This document shows, piece by piece, positions 43,532-57,500 of a stretch of DNA of 64,000 nucleotides. The translations under genes and the position numbers were made by a program. The notes beneath the pieces are model-generated. The model was not told where the DNA came from. It saw only the letters and a program-made list of their open reading frames with translations, and ran no database searches. How positions within the stretch are numbered: position 1 is the stretch's first letter; each line of letters starts with the position of its first letter. The stretch comes from Lineus longissimus (lineage: Eukaryota; Nemertea; Pilidiophora; Heteronemertea; Lineidae), in NCBI RefSeq assembly GCF_910592395.1, contig NC_088310.1, forward strand, positions 12,533,501 to 12,597,500, in the 5' to 3' direction.

Positions 43532-45567
43532 AGAAGCCATCTCTGACCACAGCCTCCAATCCTTGATGGCAAGCTACTTTTGCTGAATTCCTGTTGAGGT
43601 CACTATTGAGGATGATGTCGAAGGCAAATTGAAGGTAAGCCATGTCATGTGATGTAAGGAGGCTTCCGTCTAATATTCGTGTGGTCAAGTGGTGCTTCAG
43701 GGGTGCCAAGGTCTTTTGGTGGCTATTTTGGATGACATTCGTGTAGAAGACTGAGGGAATGGCACCTACGACACAGTGGCCTTCTGCAGCCCAGAAGATG
43801 CGAGGGAATAGCATGCCTTCAGGATAAATGAGCGGCACACTCCAGTCTGGCATTTTACTGCACACGTTCTGCAACAGTTGGAGAGTTGGCACAGGAGGCT
43901 TGTGCGCAAAATATGTTCTAGCCATTACACGTAAATGGTGGTTGAGGTAGAAGTGGCCTGACGTGGTGGAGCTGTTTTCTGTCATGAACAGAGGAGTGAT
44001 ATCTGTTGATGTCGAAAGGGGACAGAAATTGTCCATATGATTTGTGTTGCCAATAGGGTACAGGTCCTGTGGGTCATCATCAACCTGGTTATCATGCACA
44101 GCTGGATGGAAGTCAACAGAGAAAGTTATGTCTTCGTCTTCGTCTGCATCATCTTCATCTGAAAGTTTTTCACTGTCATATTCAATGCGACGTTTCTTGC
44201 TTGGAGTTGGTAGTGATGGAGTTTGAAGTGCAGGACCATAGTGACCCACAGTAAAGGTTCAATCTGGGTGATCCTTAATTGCCAATTTGAAGTGCTTCTG
44301 ACATAATCCGAAAACACACTGTTCTGTCTCCCTGAAGTTGTGAGGACAACACCAGAAAAGGAAACATTTGCATGCTGCTGCACTGCATTTGATGTGAAGT
44401 CCCTGTGCCTGACGAATAAGCAATTGATTGTGAGTATGCTTGAGTTTGACCACAGCATCGCTGTAGCATGAGCCTCAGAGCTGGCTGAATGCGATACCCA
44501 GCTCACACTAGGAGGAGGTGTTGCTTTGTTGGAAGAGGGTTGTCCATTGGTTGTCCAAGTGATTGCCATGTGGTGTTGATGTTCCAACGTACATTCATTT
44601 GAAAGTTGTCTCTGGCAGTAAGTGAAAACATGAGGTGCCACTGGGGTTGAAGAGCCTCGGTTGGGAGATTCAGAGCTTGAACGTCAGCTGCATCAGTAGT
44701 CAACAATACAATGTCCTTTTCAGCAGTGGCTAGTATTCTTTCCAAGTCATGTCGGGTTTCAATGGTGTATGAGGTGACTTTGTGGCATGCCTGTTGGATG
44801 AGTTCTGCAATGCGCTGTTCAGGGAAATTGCCATGCACTGTAGCAAGCGCATCATTCAAGGGGCGAGTGAGTTGAAAATTGATTGGGGCGTCTGCATGGG
44901 AGGCCCTTAACTTCTGAAGACATGACACTAATGTCTTCTGAAAGACAGACTGATTGTTGGCTGTGCGCATGTGCTGCAAAATTGCTTCATACAGGTGTGA
45001 GCTGTTGAGGAAGGTCATCAATGTTGAGTATATGATTGGTCCAAGACTATTATTCCGCCTGCCAAGGAATTGTGCATTTGGAATATGAAATATTTCTGAA
45101 CCAATGCCATCAGCAGGGTGTACTGTAAGTATGCAGTCTTTGGCTTGTAACTGGCCGGTTTGAGTGTTGTCATTTCGTTGCTGTTGTTGAGTGGGTGCAT
45201 TGTACAAGGCGTTGCAGATGTCTGATAAGAAGAAAGCATCCTCCATGTCTATATATGAACCTGTCTGTTTGTGGAAGGCGATATCGAGGTCATTGGGACG
45301 GTTAGGTGAATGTCCATAGTAATGAAGAATGTCCGGAATTGAAGAAGCAAGGTGTTTCGTTTGCTTCGCTGAATGTAAAATATCACTGCGATGTTCCAAC
45401 ACCAAGCCTTTGGCAGCAGCTATGTCTGCTGATGGAGTGTAGGTTTGCAATTTGGATGATAAGCGAAAGGTAGACAAGCCTGCAGTATTGCCAGTTTGCC
45501 TGTAGACTGGAAATGATGAATTGTATTGACCTGTGCGACCAGGTCTGCATATGTTGCTGGTGAGAAC
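43494..45567 (-). pseudogene. Cys-rich mobile-element protein remnant, possibly Helitron/Helentron-like N-terminal region
   Basis: Minus-strand reading begins after an acceptor TGTGTGCAG at about 45568 and stays open to 44503. It shifts frame into a Cys/His-rich stretch (IKCSAAACKCFLFWCC...CQKHF, about 44410-44270), then into a third frame open from 44249 with an acidic run (KLSDEDDADEDED) and YPEGMLFPRIFW...GAIPSVFY...LLTSHDMAYLQFAFD. The last segment recalls sequences that precede helicase-like domains in Helitron-type proteins. The match is from memory of family style and is weak. It ends against the 148-bp repeat. Confidence 0.4.
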
Positions 45568-45604
45568 TGCACACAAAAAACTAAATGGGCGAAATCCACC
45601 CAAA

Positions 45605-45880
45605 AATGTGGGTAATTTCCTTGTCCTCACAATTACCAAGATAATGGGTAATTTGACGTACTTGTAACAGTAATCCTAGCTCATTCCGGATGGGCAGGGC
45701 CAGCCTAGTGCAGGTTTCCGAATTACCCATCTCATTGGTAAAATTCACTCCAAGGCAATATTGGGTAATTTCCTTGTCCTCACAATTTTACCGAGTTAGT
45801 GGGTAATCCAACAGCCCATCATGGGCTGGCCTTGCCCATTAACGGTGTGCCCGTCCCACATGGGCATGCAATGCCAGTTC
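45605..45880. repeat. Degenerate repeats with GGGTAATTTCCTTGTCCTCA
   Basis: The phrase GGGTAATTTCCTTGTCCTCA recurs at about 45610 and 45764. Other GGGTAAT/ATTACCC and GATGGGC words recur in both orientations. Its style is similar to 1-325. Confidence 0.55.
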
Positions 45881-46034
45881 ATGATGGGCTGTCGAATTTC
45901 CCCCTCCCATTTAAAAAGCAACAGAACCATGGCAATAACACTATGTCTAAAATAACGTTTATTTTCTCAAAAAAATGCTTTAACAAAACTTGAAACATTC
46001 ATTGTAATTATCATCATCATCATCGTTATAAATG

Positions 46035-46560
46035 CAAAATAGTAATAAAATCACAGTTTTATCAAAACTTCCATTCATTATCATTATCACTGTTATCATT
46101 AATCAAATGCAACACGGCGCAAAGATGCACCTTTATGGTCATAGCAATCAAAATCACAGTAACAGCTGTGAAAATCATGGCAAATTATTATATAAAAGAC
46201 ATTTTCTATCAAAACCTCTCCCATTGATTATCATCATCATTTCTCACAATAAACATGGCACAAAGATGCACCTTTATGGTTATAGTAATCAAAATCACAG
46301 TGACAGCTGTGAAAATCACGGCAAATTACTATATATATAAAAAATATTTTTTATCAAAACCTCTTCCATTGATTATCATCATCATTTCTCACAATAAACT
46401 TGAAGCCTGAAAGATGGCGCAAAGATGCATCTTTATGGTTACAGATGTATAGTAATCAAAATCACAGTAAGAGCTGTGAAAATCACGCCAATTTTTTTTT
46501 AAAACAAAACCTCTTCCATTCATCATCATTTATAGGGACCTTCTCAAAATAAACTTGAAG
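46035..46560 (+). repeat. Tandem array of ~142-167 bp units
   Basis: AAAATCACAG at about 46149, 46291 and 46458 anchors three units containing AGCTGTGAAAATCA, ATCAAAACCTC and GATGCACCTTTATGG. Confidence 0.8.
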
Positions 46561-46716
46561 CCTGGAAGATAATTTCCTTTTTAACTCTCTGTGTACACAC
46601 TACCCCCCCCCCCCCCCCCAGATGAAAAATTGAAGATGTCTGGCTTCAACTTTAGGCATGGTGAAGCAAAAGCGACATTTGGCCTTAAAGTGACCCCCCC
46701 TAAAATCATCTTTTTT

Positions 46717-47560
46717 AGCTCACCTCTCAGGAGAGGTGAGCTTATCCTATACCGTGGCGTCCGTCGTCCGTCGTCGTCGGCGTCGTCCGTCGTCGTCGTC
46801 CGTAAGCAGGGCATGTTTCGTAACTGTTAGAGCTGTTGAGTTGAAACTTGGTACACATGTACCCTTATATAATGGGACCTTAGAGACGAACTTTTGGTCC
46901 GGTCTGATTCATGGTTTGGCCACCAGGGGGCCAAATGTCAAAAGTGAAAATATGCAATATCTCCTCTAATTACTGGTTTGAAAATTTTGAAAAAAATATG
47001 GTAGGTCCTTCTAGCAAGGGTACATCATATATCCTCTGGGTTTTTTATTTGACCTACTTTTCAAGGTCACAGAGGTCAAAATTCACTCAATCACTGATAC
47101 GTGGCATGTTTCGTTCGTATTTGAGGTACAAACTTCTAAACTTGTGTGGACATGTATCTAGTGAGCGTCTATGCTACCCCTAAAATTTGGCCCCAGCGGA
47201 CATCAAATATGGCCGCCAGGCAGCCATCTTGAAAAATAAACAAAGTCCGTACCCGGTACTCTGAAACTTTACTAATGATTGGACCCAGTACTCTGAAACT
47301 TTACTAATGATTGGATTGCAAACAAATTTCTTGTGATTATATATGTACTCTCTATAATGCCCCTAATTTTGAATCAAATGCGATAACCAATATGGCTGCC
47401 AGGGGCTGTCTTGAAAAATAAACAAAGCCATCTCTGCAACTAATGATTGGGTTGAAACCAAATTTAATGTGATTTATATATCTATGTACTCGTAACGCCA
47501 GTTTTAAATGCAATCCAATGACAAGTACGGCAGCCAGGCCGCCATCTTGAAAATTCAACA
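46717..47560 (+). mobile_element. Helentron-like element, copy 5 (5' part)
   Basis: It begins AGCTCACCTCTCAGGAGAGG followed by GTCCGTCGTC microsatellite and one core unit (GGGCATGTTTCGTAACTG at 46807, GGCCACCAGGGGGCC). It degrades after about 47100 into three imperfect units sharing GGCAGCCATCTTGAAAAATA. The 3' hairpin end was not found. A poly(C) tract (46602-46617) lies just upstream. Confidence 0.55.
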
Positions 47561-47561
47561 A

Positions 47562-48440
47562 ATTCCTATTGGCTACTTCTAACTGTTGAACAGGTCAGCC
47601 AGTTTCCTTGTGACATGTACATCCAATGCAAATGACATGCATTAACATTACCTTAAAGGTCAGCACATGGTCGCTAGACCTTTCATTGGATTATAGCTGT
47701 AAATATTTTTGAATCATAAGACCCCCCCCCAAATTTTTAAATGCAACAAATTGGTGCACAGAAGGCGCCCCATAGGTAAGTGGACCTCATGTATTATCAT
47801 TTTTTAAATGTTTTCGTTGCTATGATTATTACAAGTCAGTTGGGTTGAAATTTAGTAGAAATCTGATATCTTCTTAAATTCAGGCTGGACAGATCTTTGA
47901 AACTGAAAATATACATACTTGAAAAAATGTCACAAGAGAATTTCTCTAGTAAAGGCACCCCATAATTGGTCACATTTTTTGTCTGCATATTTTCTCAATC
48001 ACAAGTCCATGCATCATTAGATTCTTCATGCATTCACTTCCTGGCTGAATCAAAGCGTTGTTATTGTGTTTTTAGTAAGTCAAATGCAACATTTCGGACA
48101 TAAACATTGATTTCAATCTTTTTAGATTAGCCAGTGCAAAGTACATTGATGGATGGTTATTATTAATGGCGATTTTAGGTGTTTTAAGGGTGAATCACTG
48201 AATGTAAAAAATTCCAAATGGTGGCTGGGCTACTTTTCTTCCACTTCAAAGTTTAGCAAGTGTCTTTCTCCTTCATAACTTGGAGTAAATGTGGAGCGAC
48301 TGTAGAATAGCCGGGACACTCGTATTCTTCCTGTACTTTAAGTCAATAGTGTGTACATAATGTACAGCGGGACAATCTGTTCCAAAAGTAGTTCCCCAGT
48401 TTACATGTGATCATGGTATTGGTAGATAAGGTTGTGGGTA
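47562..48440. other. No gene seen
   Basis: AT-rich sequence without a credible coding region or repeat boundary. Confidence 0.3.
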
Positions 48441-48458
48441 GAATGTTTATGTTGAAGG

Positions 48459-48690
48459 GTATGTTATGAGCAAGATGATGGTCGAAGGTTGTAGGTTGTA
48501 TGTTGAGGGTTTGGTATGAGCAAGATGATGGTCGAAGGATGTAGGTTGTATGTTGAAGGTTTGGTATGAGCAAGATGATGGTCGAAGGATGTAGGTTGTA
48601 TGTTGAAGGTTTGGTATGAGCAAGATGATGGTCGAATGTTGTAAGTTAGTATGAGCAAGATGATCGAATGTTGTAGGTTGTATGTTAAAT
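48459..48690 (-). repeat. 50-bp tandem array
   Basis: GGTATGAGCAAGATGATGG recurs at 48512, 48562 and 48612, with degenerate flanking units, spacing exactly 50 bp. Confidence 0.9.
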
Positions 48691-48739
48691 ACACAAAGTA
48701 GAGGCAGCAAACCATGCAGATAGGCAAGAAGTTACCCGA

Positions 48740-49065
48740 TATAGACAGCTCGAGAGACCACAACTTTTCAATAGGGGGAAACACAGACTTGTCAATCTAT
48801 GAACACTCAAAATCATTACACCGGTGTGACATCTCTGGTTGTTCCCCATGTGTCAGTGTTTTCCAAACAATATACAGCTAGAGAGACCATGACTTTTCAA
48901 TAGGGGGGAAACACAGACTTGTCAATCTATGAACACTCAAAATCATTACACCGGTGTGACATCTCTGGTTGTTCCCCATGTGTCAGTGTTTTCCAAACAA
49001 TAGACAGCTAGAGAGACCACGGCTTTTCAATAGGGGGAACACAGAAAAACTTGTCAATCTATCTT
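48740..49065 (-). repeat. 130-bp tandem array, about 2.5 units
   Basis: GAGAGACCA at 48752, 48881 and 49011. Units also share TTTTCAATAGGGGG, CACCGGTGTGACATC and GTTGTTCCCCATGTG. Confidence 0.9.
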
Positions 49066-49242
49066 TCCAGGTGGACTAGGATCACACCAATCTGTATTTG
49101 AGGGGTCCAGCTGGATCCCGCTGGATCCCTTATATTATAAGGAGTAATAAACTTGCAAGAAATAAACCACATATATATTTTTGAACTGTTTATTGCTACA
49201 ATTGGGCTAATTGCCCAGTATCATCAGTCTTACATGTGGAAC

Positions 49243-49966
49243 TTACTCGTCACTATTATGTTGGCTGTCCTGAGTTTGGGACAAAATAGTATCGAGAATC
49301 TCGATATGGGGACGGTCTTTGCAAAGCCTCCTCATTCTATCCGACATAGCGGATGTTTTATTGAAGTTAACTTTATAAAGTTCCAACGACACATTTGCCT
49401 CCAGTAATACTTTATGGGTCGGAGTAAGCGTGTCCGGTGCCGGCTTGTAGAAAATCAATGAATCCTTCCTGTCTGGCGGCACCTGAACTTGTCCCCAACT
49501 ATCTCTCTGCAAGGATTCCAGCTGGTCTGCATGTATATAGAAAATAAAGAACCATCAAGTCTACAATAACATAACGTCAGGGAAACACTATTGCCAATAG
49601 TTATACAATCTATTACGATAAATTTTAAACCGCCTCATTGTTCATATAGTGATGCAGAGGGATTTATACATGATGGCCATGTCTTAGGTTGAATAGTACC
49701 AGTATACATGTATTCGCAACCTTTTTTTTGGTACATCAAGGTCCACAGATTGTCAAGTTTGATATCATTTTATTGTTTCACAAAACCATTGTGAAAGCAA
49801 GATTACCTTTAACATCCATGACCACCGAATTTTTGACGTGTCGCTGGACATCCGAAGCTGTCACAAGGGGTGACGGCAGGCGACAGATAGCCCTGATTAT
49901 TCTTTGTCTTAGAGTCTTCACCGTCCCCAGGCTGGCTTTTGCCTCTTCGTTAGTGTTGTGAATTGA
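49243..49966 (-). CDS. Last two exons of an unknown minus-strand gene
   Basis: Exon 49966-49807 (after TTTATCTCCAG, ending AAAG before GTAATC) joins exon 49526-49243 (after ATACATGCAG) in phase 1 and ends at a stop at 49243. The 148 residues are hydrophilic and helix-prone (SLGTVKTLRQRIIRAICRL; VLLEANVSLELYKVNFNK). No domain is recognised. Upstream exons were not found. They may lie past the tandem array at 50.3-51.3 kb, or this may be an alternative 3' end of the large gene further right. Confidence 0.5.
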
Positions 49967-50339
49967 CTGGAGATAAATGGGATGTTAGTTAAGTGCAAAC
50001 AGAGGCGCAGTAACAAACGTACATGTATGTACTAAATGTTGAATATCAAATAATTCTGCGAATAAACACAACTTAGGTGTAGATGAATGAATGATATTTT
50101 TTGTTTTGTTGTAATTTCTGTATTGGAATTAGTGTTCATATCCGGATGATTTAGCATGAATTAACATTGTACATTGTACAAAGAAAATGAATTGGCCGTA
50201 TTATACAGTTAACGATGTCGTAAGATGACCTTGTCAAACATCATGGTGCCAGATGATGGTGACGACGTAACTTCACCTGGCCTCGTTTTCCTAATGGAAA
50301 TAGGAAAACAAGTCAGTCATAGAACTCATGTGCGAGGGT

Positions 50340-51310
50340 GCTCCACCAATTTCCTAATGTGTTTGACACAAAGGGGACAGACAGCTCGTTTCAACACCCC
50401 ATGAATTCAAAATCAGATGAATTTATATCATACATCTACAGTAAGTACTGATGCGCAGGGTGCTCTAGCCATCATTACAAGCATTTGGCACACTTTGCCA
50501 TCATAACTCTGTAATCAGCTTCACTAAAACTACTTTACTATCAGAAATTATTCCACCATACACATGTACCTTTTCATCGTAATATAATCATCTTATTGTT
50601 ATGCTTACTTCTGGTTAACTTGGCAGGCTAAAATAAAATATTCTGGAGTCTCCAGACTTGTAATCAAAACCAACTTAACAATGGCATGAGGCATGCTTTC
50701 CTGATAATAGAATGGTCTTTGTTGTTCACTTGATAGGCTAAATAAAAAATATTCCGGAAATTCCGTACACATATTCAAAACCAGCGATTCCAGCAACTAC
50801 ATCATGTGCTTAAGTATTTTCATAACACTCAGCTGCTAAGCAAGAAAAACATTACATTCATATCCAAGTGGGACAGACTGCTTGTTTGGACACCCTGTAC
50901 ATTATATTCAAAACCAGATAACTTTGACAAGCAAGAAAAACCTTTTACAATTTATCCAAGTCAGTTACATCATACATCTACAGTACTCATGGATTTGGTG
51001 CTCCAACCATCACCACAAGCGTGGGGCGGCTGCTTATTTGGACACCCCGTACATACAAAACCAGAAAACGTTGATAAGCAAGAAAAACATCTTACAATTT
51101 ATCCAAGTCAGTTACATCATACATCTACAATACTCATGGACATGGTGCTCCGACCATCACCACAAGAGTGGACTGCTTGTTTGGACACCCCGTACATTCA
51201 AAACCAGAAAACTGTTACTAGCAAGAAAAAAAAACATCTTACAATTTATCCAAGTCAGTTACATCATACATCTACAGTACTCATGGACATGGTGCTCTGA
51301 CCATCACCAC
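50340..51310 (-). repeat. 147-bp tandem array
   Basis: TCCAAGTCAGTTACATCATA recurs at 50955, 51102 and 51249. More diverged units extend left to about 50340 (CATACATCTACAGTA at 50432). Frames through it are repeat shadows. Confidence 0.85.
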
Positions 51311-51549
51311 ATTAACGCAGTAATATTTTCAGATTCATTCATCGCCAAACATTTTATCTCTCTTGCCATGGATAAACCTTCATCACCAAAAATTCTTATG
51401 TTCAACAATGAAGATAATAAAAAAATATTGAATCAATGAAAGCTTTTTTGCTATGTCCTTTCACCGTGTTAGTGATGACTACAAATACAGTGAATACAAC
51501 ACACAAGGCAGTATACATGATGTTCATTTGCTGACAGAGACCTCGGGGT

Positions 51550-54500
51550 CTACTTTTGCTTCTTTGGTTTTCTCCGTTGAACTTCATTGTAAACGTATGA
51601 CTTGATGACTAGCCACGACCGTCCCTGCAGAACTGACTCCGCTGCAATGGCCTTGTCGATGTCACGTCGTCCTGGTACTTTAAGGCATTGAAGAAAATGT
51701 CCCAAATGCTTAGCAACAGCCTTCCTCTCCACATCAGACCAAGGACGTCTTTCACCTATATTACAGTGTACAAGTACATCAGCATGAAAAGAGAAAGACT
51801 GCCCTATTCACCATCACATATTTTTGAATGCATGCACAGCTATTTCACTACATTAGTGGCCCAGAGTGTGACGCATCATGCACACTATGGAAGATGATAT
51901 TTTCAGCGGTTACAAAACCATGTTACAACACCCATGTCTTATGATGACGACAGACACCGCATGAAGGCTCACAGGTGAGCCAAAAATGTATGTAAAACCA
52001 CAGGCAGCCCAGGCATTTTGGGCAGTTTCCATTTCCTTTTTGCCATGCAGGGGGAAATAACTGGCTAAATCCGAAGAAATGAACAAAAGGCCGATATTGG
52101 GAAGAGGCAAGCCTCCATTAAATAATACCGAAACAGTAAATCTATCTGACAATCTGTATTTTATCCGAGGTGACCGCGCTCATGAGGCGACGTGAAGTCT
52201 CCAGCCTTTAGCAAAATATTCATTGAGCGCGCGGCAGGTGAATGACGTCATCGGGCGGAATTCCCTCGAGTTCGGTGACGTCTTGACGCCACCAAAACAG
52301 CGGGAAGCGCAAATTGCGGGCACGCTTTTAAAGAGCACCCAAAAACATGTGGGACAGATTATTTTTCACCTATCATAATGTTTTCTTCATGGGTATGACC
52401 AGATTCATTCTTCAAATATGTTTAGAACCACTATAAGGTTTTGGCAATTTATTTTAATCACTCAGTACTGAATAGGCTAGTGACTTTCCCCTTGCGTTGC
52501 GGGAAGGAATTGGACTGCCTAATATGCCTGGGCTGCCTGTGGTAAAACATCCATATTCTGAGGTACATGTATAAAGATGATCATAGATGCTGGGTAGTAG
52601 CACATTCTTAACTACATTCTTAATTCTTCACATACTTTAGACCGATGCAGATACCGTATTCTCAAGTTTGTATGGTACAAATAGACACACCTCCAAAGGC
52701 AGATCAGTGAATCAATCAAAGACCTGTCTTTTCAAAACGGAACAGGACTATCACATCTTTCCCTCTCTGATTGGCTCCTAATCCCTTCCCATTGAGGCAC
52801 TTTGTCAATTGATGTTATTCTAAAAGGGTCATAGTGGGCATTGCCAGTAGATTGATTCAATATATCCCTTAAGAACTTTTGTTCGCCACTTCGTTGATAG
52901 GCGGCTTTCCTAGAAGCACCGAGGAAATGGCACATGCGCACTCATTGGGAGGAAGAGACAGCGCAAAGATTTGGCAAGCAAACTTCGCTGAAAATTGGCC
53001 GAATTCGTCGGTATTTCAACGAATTTTGTTCAAACCACATCGATCCTCAATGTCCCAACACTTCTTTTTAGGATTCTCTGGAATAATACTCAAAATACTT
53101 GCAAAATCTACGAAAAAAAGATGAAAATGCAGACCAGGTGGCTGTTTTGAAATCGGATCCATACATCTCCTTCCTACCAGTCACTGCGCCTGTGCAAAGT
53201 CCCGTTGCCACAGCGCTTCTAGGAAAGCCACCTATCAAACTCTGGAACTGAGTCCTAAATGGGTCTATATCTCATGAAAACTGGAGAATAACTGCCCAAC
53301 TTAAAATTTTCCATTTACCGTTCCACCTTTTTGGGTGTGTCTAATTACATTAGGCGAGTGCTATATTGATGCATTTCAAAATGTGGATTATTTTCACCTA
53401 CCTTGAACAGGAACAGAACGTTTCTTAATCCTTCCTTTCTGCGATTTCTGTTTCTTGTCACTTGTATTACATGCAGATTCTGGCATTACTTTCTCTGTTA
53501 CGAAAAAAAAACAATAGATTTCAAATACTTCTGAATCGGAACACAACAATCAAGATCGGCAAGTGGAAGGGACACCATTTGAATGACTTTTCTCCAGTGC
53601 GAATAATTCGTAGTCATAACACAACAATGGAGAAGGAGAAGCAGTGAAGGCACAGGCCTACAACGACTTCATTCCTACTGGAGAAAAGCCATTGGAACAA
53701 TGTTTTGTCAGCTTGCCCTTCTCAATTTTTGTGATATGACAGAAACATATTAATGAATGAATGAGCAGAATTGTATTTCAATGATAGATTATTCCAATAC
53801 AGCTAGTACCATAAATAAGTATCACATCGTAGCGCCCGTGACACGATTACGACACGATGACGATATGTACGTCGCACTGCATGGCGTCATGACGTCACGG
53901 ACGACGTCAAGCATGACGTGATGTATGGTGTGACATAGAGAGCTTGCATTGATTCGTATCACACGATACGCTACGAAGCTACTACGACACGATGAGGACA
54001 CGCTACGATTTGATACGTACTTACGGTACTAGCTGTATATACAGTTCCTACTTCAAAAGGTGTTAAGGATCAATTTTGTTGTCGATTGTTTGATACACTG
54101 GTCCTCTTCCATCTAGGAACTCAAGCAGTCTCTTCAGTCCGTGCCCTGTCGTCGTACCCGTACGGTGTTGGGTGGCCATGCTTCGGTTCGCTCCTCGGGT
54201 CCTCATGCGAGCTCTATTCCCCGGAATGTCCGTGCCCCTCCCTGAGCCACTGTAGTGAGAATGTTGACTCTCCATACCCCTTTCTCTGATTTCTGCTGAG
54301 ATGGAGGCGAGTACGTCTGTTTGGGTCAGGACCAATTCCATGTCTTGCTAACCAGTCAGCCTTCTCGTTATATCTATAATTTTGTTACTTACCAGCATCT
54401 GTTCTATCCCGAGGTGCCCAACTGTTCTCATCGGAGGCTTGAAGAATTGCGGTAGAGTCATCTGAGGAAGTTGCAGACACAGGGACTGAATCGTTCATTT

Positions 54501-57500
54501 CAGTATCTGCAAAGTTGAAATGCACTTGTAACAGCCCATCCTGAGGACTTCATCAGTTATGTCGAACTGAGTATACTGGGTTTTCACAGTATGCTATACC
54601 ATGATGCAATGCGCGGAGGCCAATTTGCATAAAAGTTTGCTGCAAAAATCGTTCACACCTGGACACAAAATAATTATTCCATCTTATCTTCGCTACAAAT
54701 ATTCGACATATATTCCTAAAGGCAATCTTGTTGTCAATTTGGACTTTTTTTAGGCTTCTACGCGGTGAGTAATCCTTGCATGTGTTATGCACTGTGGCCT
54801 GCGATGTACGTGATCGTGTACATTATGCGCATGGCGAGCACACCAGTGAATTCCGTCTGCTTCCTGAATTAATTTCTCGGAACCCGCAGTTAGCAGCTAA
54901 ATAACCCGGCAGTTTTCTAAAATTAATGCATCTCGGAAGCTAACCTTACAACTTAAAACCAGCATAACGTCTTGTCATGCTGCCTAACATCTTGTTTTGA
55001 AGGTCCAAAATACCCTGTAAACTCAGTGCAATGGCGGCCGCATACTGCGTTTTCTGAGTACGAGAGTGGCGCCCCCTACACTAATTGGTACTCAGTTTGG
55101 CGTTTCTAACCAGACTGTTCACCACATGCAAGATTTTGATAAAAACCCGGCTTAAAAGTGATTTTTTGGTAATTCATGCAGATCATGTTACATTTGATGC
55201 TCCAAACCATAATTTGGTGATTACAACCCGAGGGAGATAAACAGTCAATTAGATGACGCGTGTCTGTGTCCTCAGATTGCTGCATACTGTCAGGGCGGGA
55301 GCAGGAAGGAAGGAAAGTGTAGGCTAACCTGATTATATGAACCCAATTATTATGTGTTTTTTTCGCTGGTGGAGCAGGGAAATATGGGGGTTTACAACTT
55401 GTAAATGATTACAACTTGTAAATGATTTTAATGCATGGGACTGAGCTCGACCAAAATATTTAAAGCTTTGTACATGAAAATCACACAAAACTCAACACAG
55501 TACCCGCCTATTGAGGAAGGCACGGATCCATTTGATATTGTGTACGGCCCCAGGGCCCGGTTGCTGCCTGGTAAAGCTAGTGCTGTCTGCCATGGAGTAA
55601 GGTGTGTAGATTCACTTACAGCGTTGACTGCAATCACAGATGCAATTTGTCTATCGTCCTAAAAAATCCACACAATCCATATGAGATACAGTCAACCTCG
55701 CCCAAGTTGAACTCACAAAAGTCTAATTCTGACCAAGTCGAACAAAATTCCCAGGATAGTTGGTGCTGTTCTTTTCAATACTAATAATCATCACCTATGT
55801 TGAATTTGTCCAAGTCAGAGAAAAATCTCTGGTCAGCCTAGGCGAGGTTGATAGTAGTATGATGTAGGTTTTTCTCACCTGAGTCTTCATCACCTTCGCC
55901 ACCACCATTGTCCATTTCCCACTCTTGCACTGAAAGATAGAAGGTGAATACCCGTCATGCACCAAAGCAAATATGCCAATGCTGTTACTATACATTTTGA
56001 AACATTGTCCATAACAAAATAGCATCTCTTACTCATCCATCAATTAGCAATCATTGAAGTCGATCCTTGTTGTTAACGCAACAAACTTGGCCAAGTTTAG
56101 AAATAAGATGTCTGACATCATGTGTTCATAGAGTCAAACTGACACAACATTCTTTCCCAGGGGCATTTCAGAGGGGCTTAGTCCTTGAAAGGCCTTAATT
56201 CATGATCATACATGGACACAAACTTCTTATGATGGTCACAAAGGACATTGGCATTTTCAGGAAATACTAATGATCCTACAGATTACAAGTGTAGGTGATC
56301 TTTCAATACATGGATGGACACTGCAAGGACAATAGGCCTATAGATCCACGTCGGTAATTGGGAACACCCAGAGAAAATATATAAGCTTCACCACTCCAGC
56401 TCCAAAATTTTCATGCTCAGGAATATTTCCAGTGACCATGCTGCTTCGTCAAGACGCAATGACGTCGCAGCAATGTGGGCCACTCTATTGTCATAACAAA
56501 GACGTCATCCCATGTGCGCCTCACGAGGGGTAGAATTTGGCCAAATTTGAGGGGAAATCACATATTTCTGAGACGTGCCTGCAGTAATGGCCTTTACGCC
56601 CTTATAGAAAAGGGCCTGTTCGTTTTCGTTTTGAAGGACTGTGGAACAGGGGTTTGTGATCACTTTTACTCAAGAGATAATGTTGTGTCATTTTTAGGAC
56701 AAGAAATAGATTATATAATCAGTTTCTCTTGTCCAAAGTAGGACCATTCTATTCTCTGTCAGGGTGGAAGCCTACACAGTAACATGCTATGAATGAATGT
56801 GGAATACTAAGCTCAGCTGCTGATCATAAGGTAAAACAACCTACCATTAGTCCTTTTATTGAACAGTGATATTTCAATTTTAGGAGCAGGTTCAATCAGG
56901 AAAGGTTTTGCATGTTCTTTTACAATAAAGTGGAGTTTTGTCATTCAAAGCTTCAAAGCTTCAGTCCATTCATTGTGTAGCAAGCAACACCCCTCAGTTC
57001 ATGTTATGAATGCCTTTTATTATTACTAGGCCTGAGGGTATAGTTCATCTGAGGTCAACTCTCTCTTAAACAAAGAATTTCAAACTCTTTTTTCTCTGTG
57101 TTTTTGGTAATCATCATTGAATGAATTATTTGGAACTCTCATGAGCTGCACAACCAATTTCTGAAGTCGTATTGAGATTATTATGGCATTTGTTCGAGGT
57201 CTAACCACTTTGATTAGCCTTTTGTCTTAGATAATGACTTATAACTGAATTGAAAATACATGCAATATTAATCATTTCTACCATAGAATCATCCCTGTAA
57301 TTTTCAAATTCATAGCTTTTCCCCGTTTTCCCAAGGATCACAAATCTTGGTCCCAAAACGAAAGCGAACATGCCCTTACTGACATGCACAACAGTTGTAC
57401 TACTTGGAAGTACTGTGTGTCAGATTGCCAAATGAAAGAGGGCAGTGTGATCATTGGTATGCTTTATACATTGATAAAATGACTGTCCTGCCCTCTATAA

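Noticed and set aside
48343-48784. Overlapping minus-strand frames of 76-106 codons
   Set aside because: Repeat shadows of the 50-bp array in three frames.
46035-51310. Possible CRISPR arrays among the tandem repeats
   Set aside because: Units are contiguous or long (50-167 bp) without short repeats separated by unique spacers, and the DNA is eukaryotic.
50806-51439. Overlapping plus-strand frames of 164 and 185 codons
   Set aside because: The frames stay open because the 147-bp unit is divisible by 3; the peptide simply repeats.
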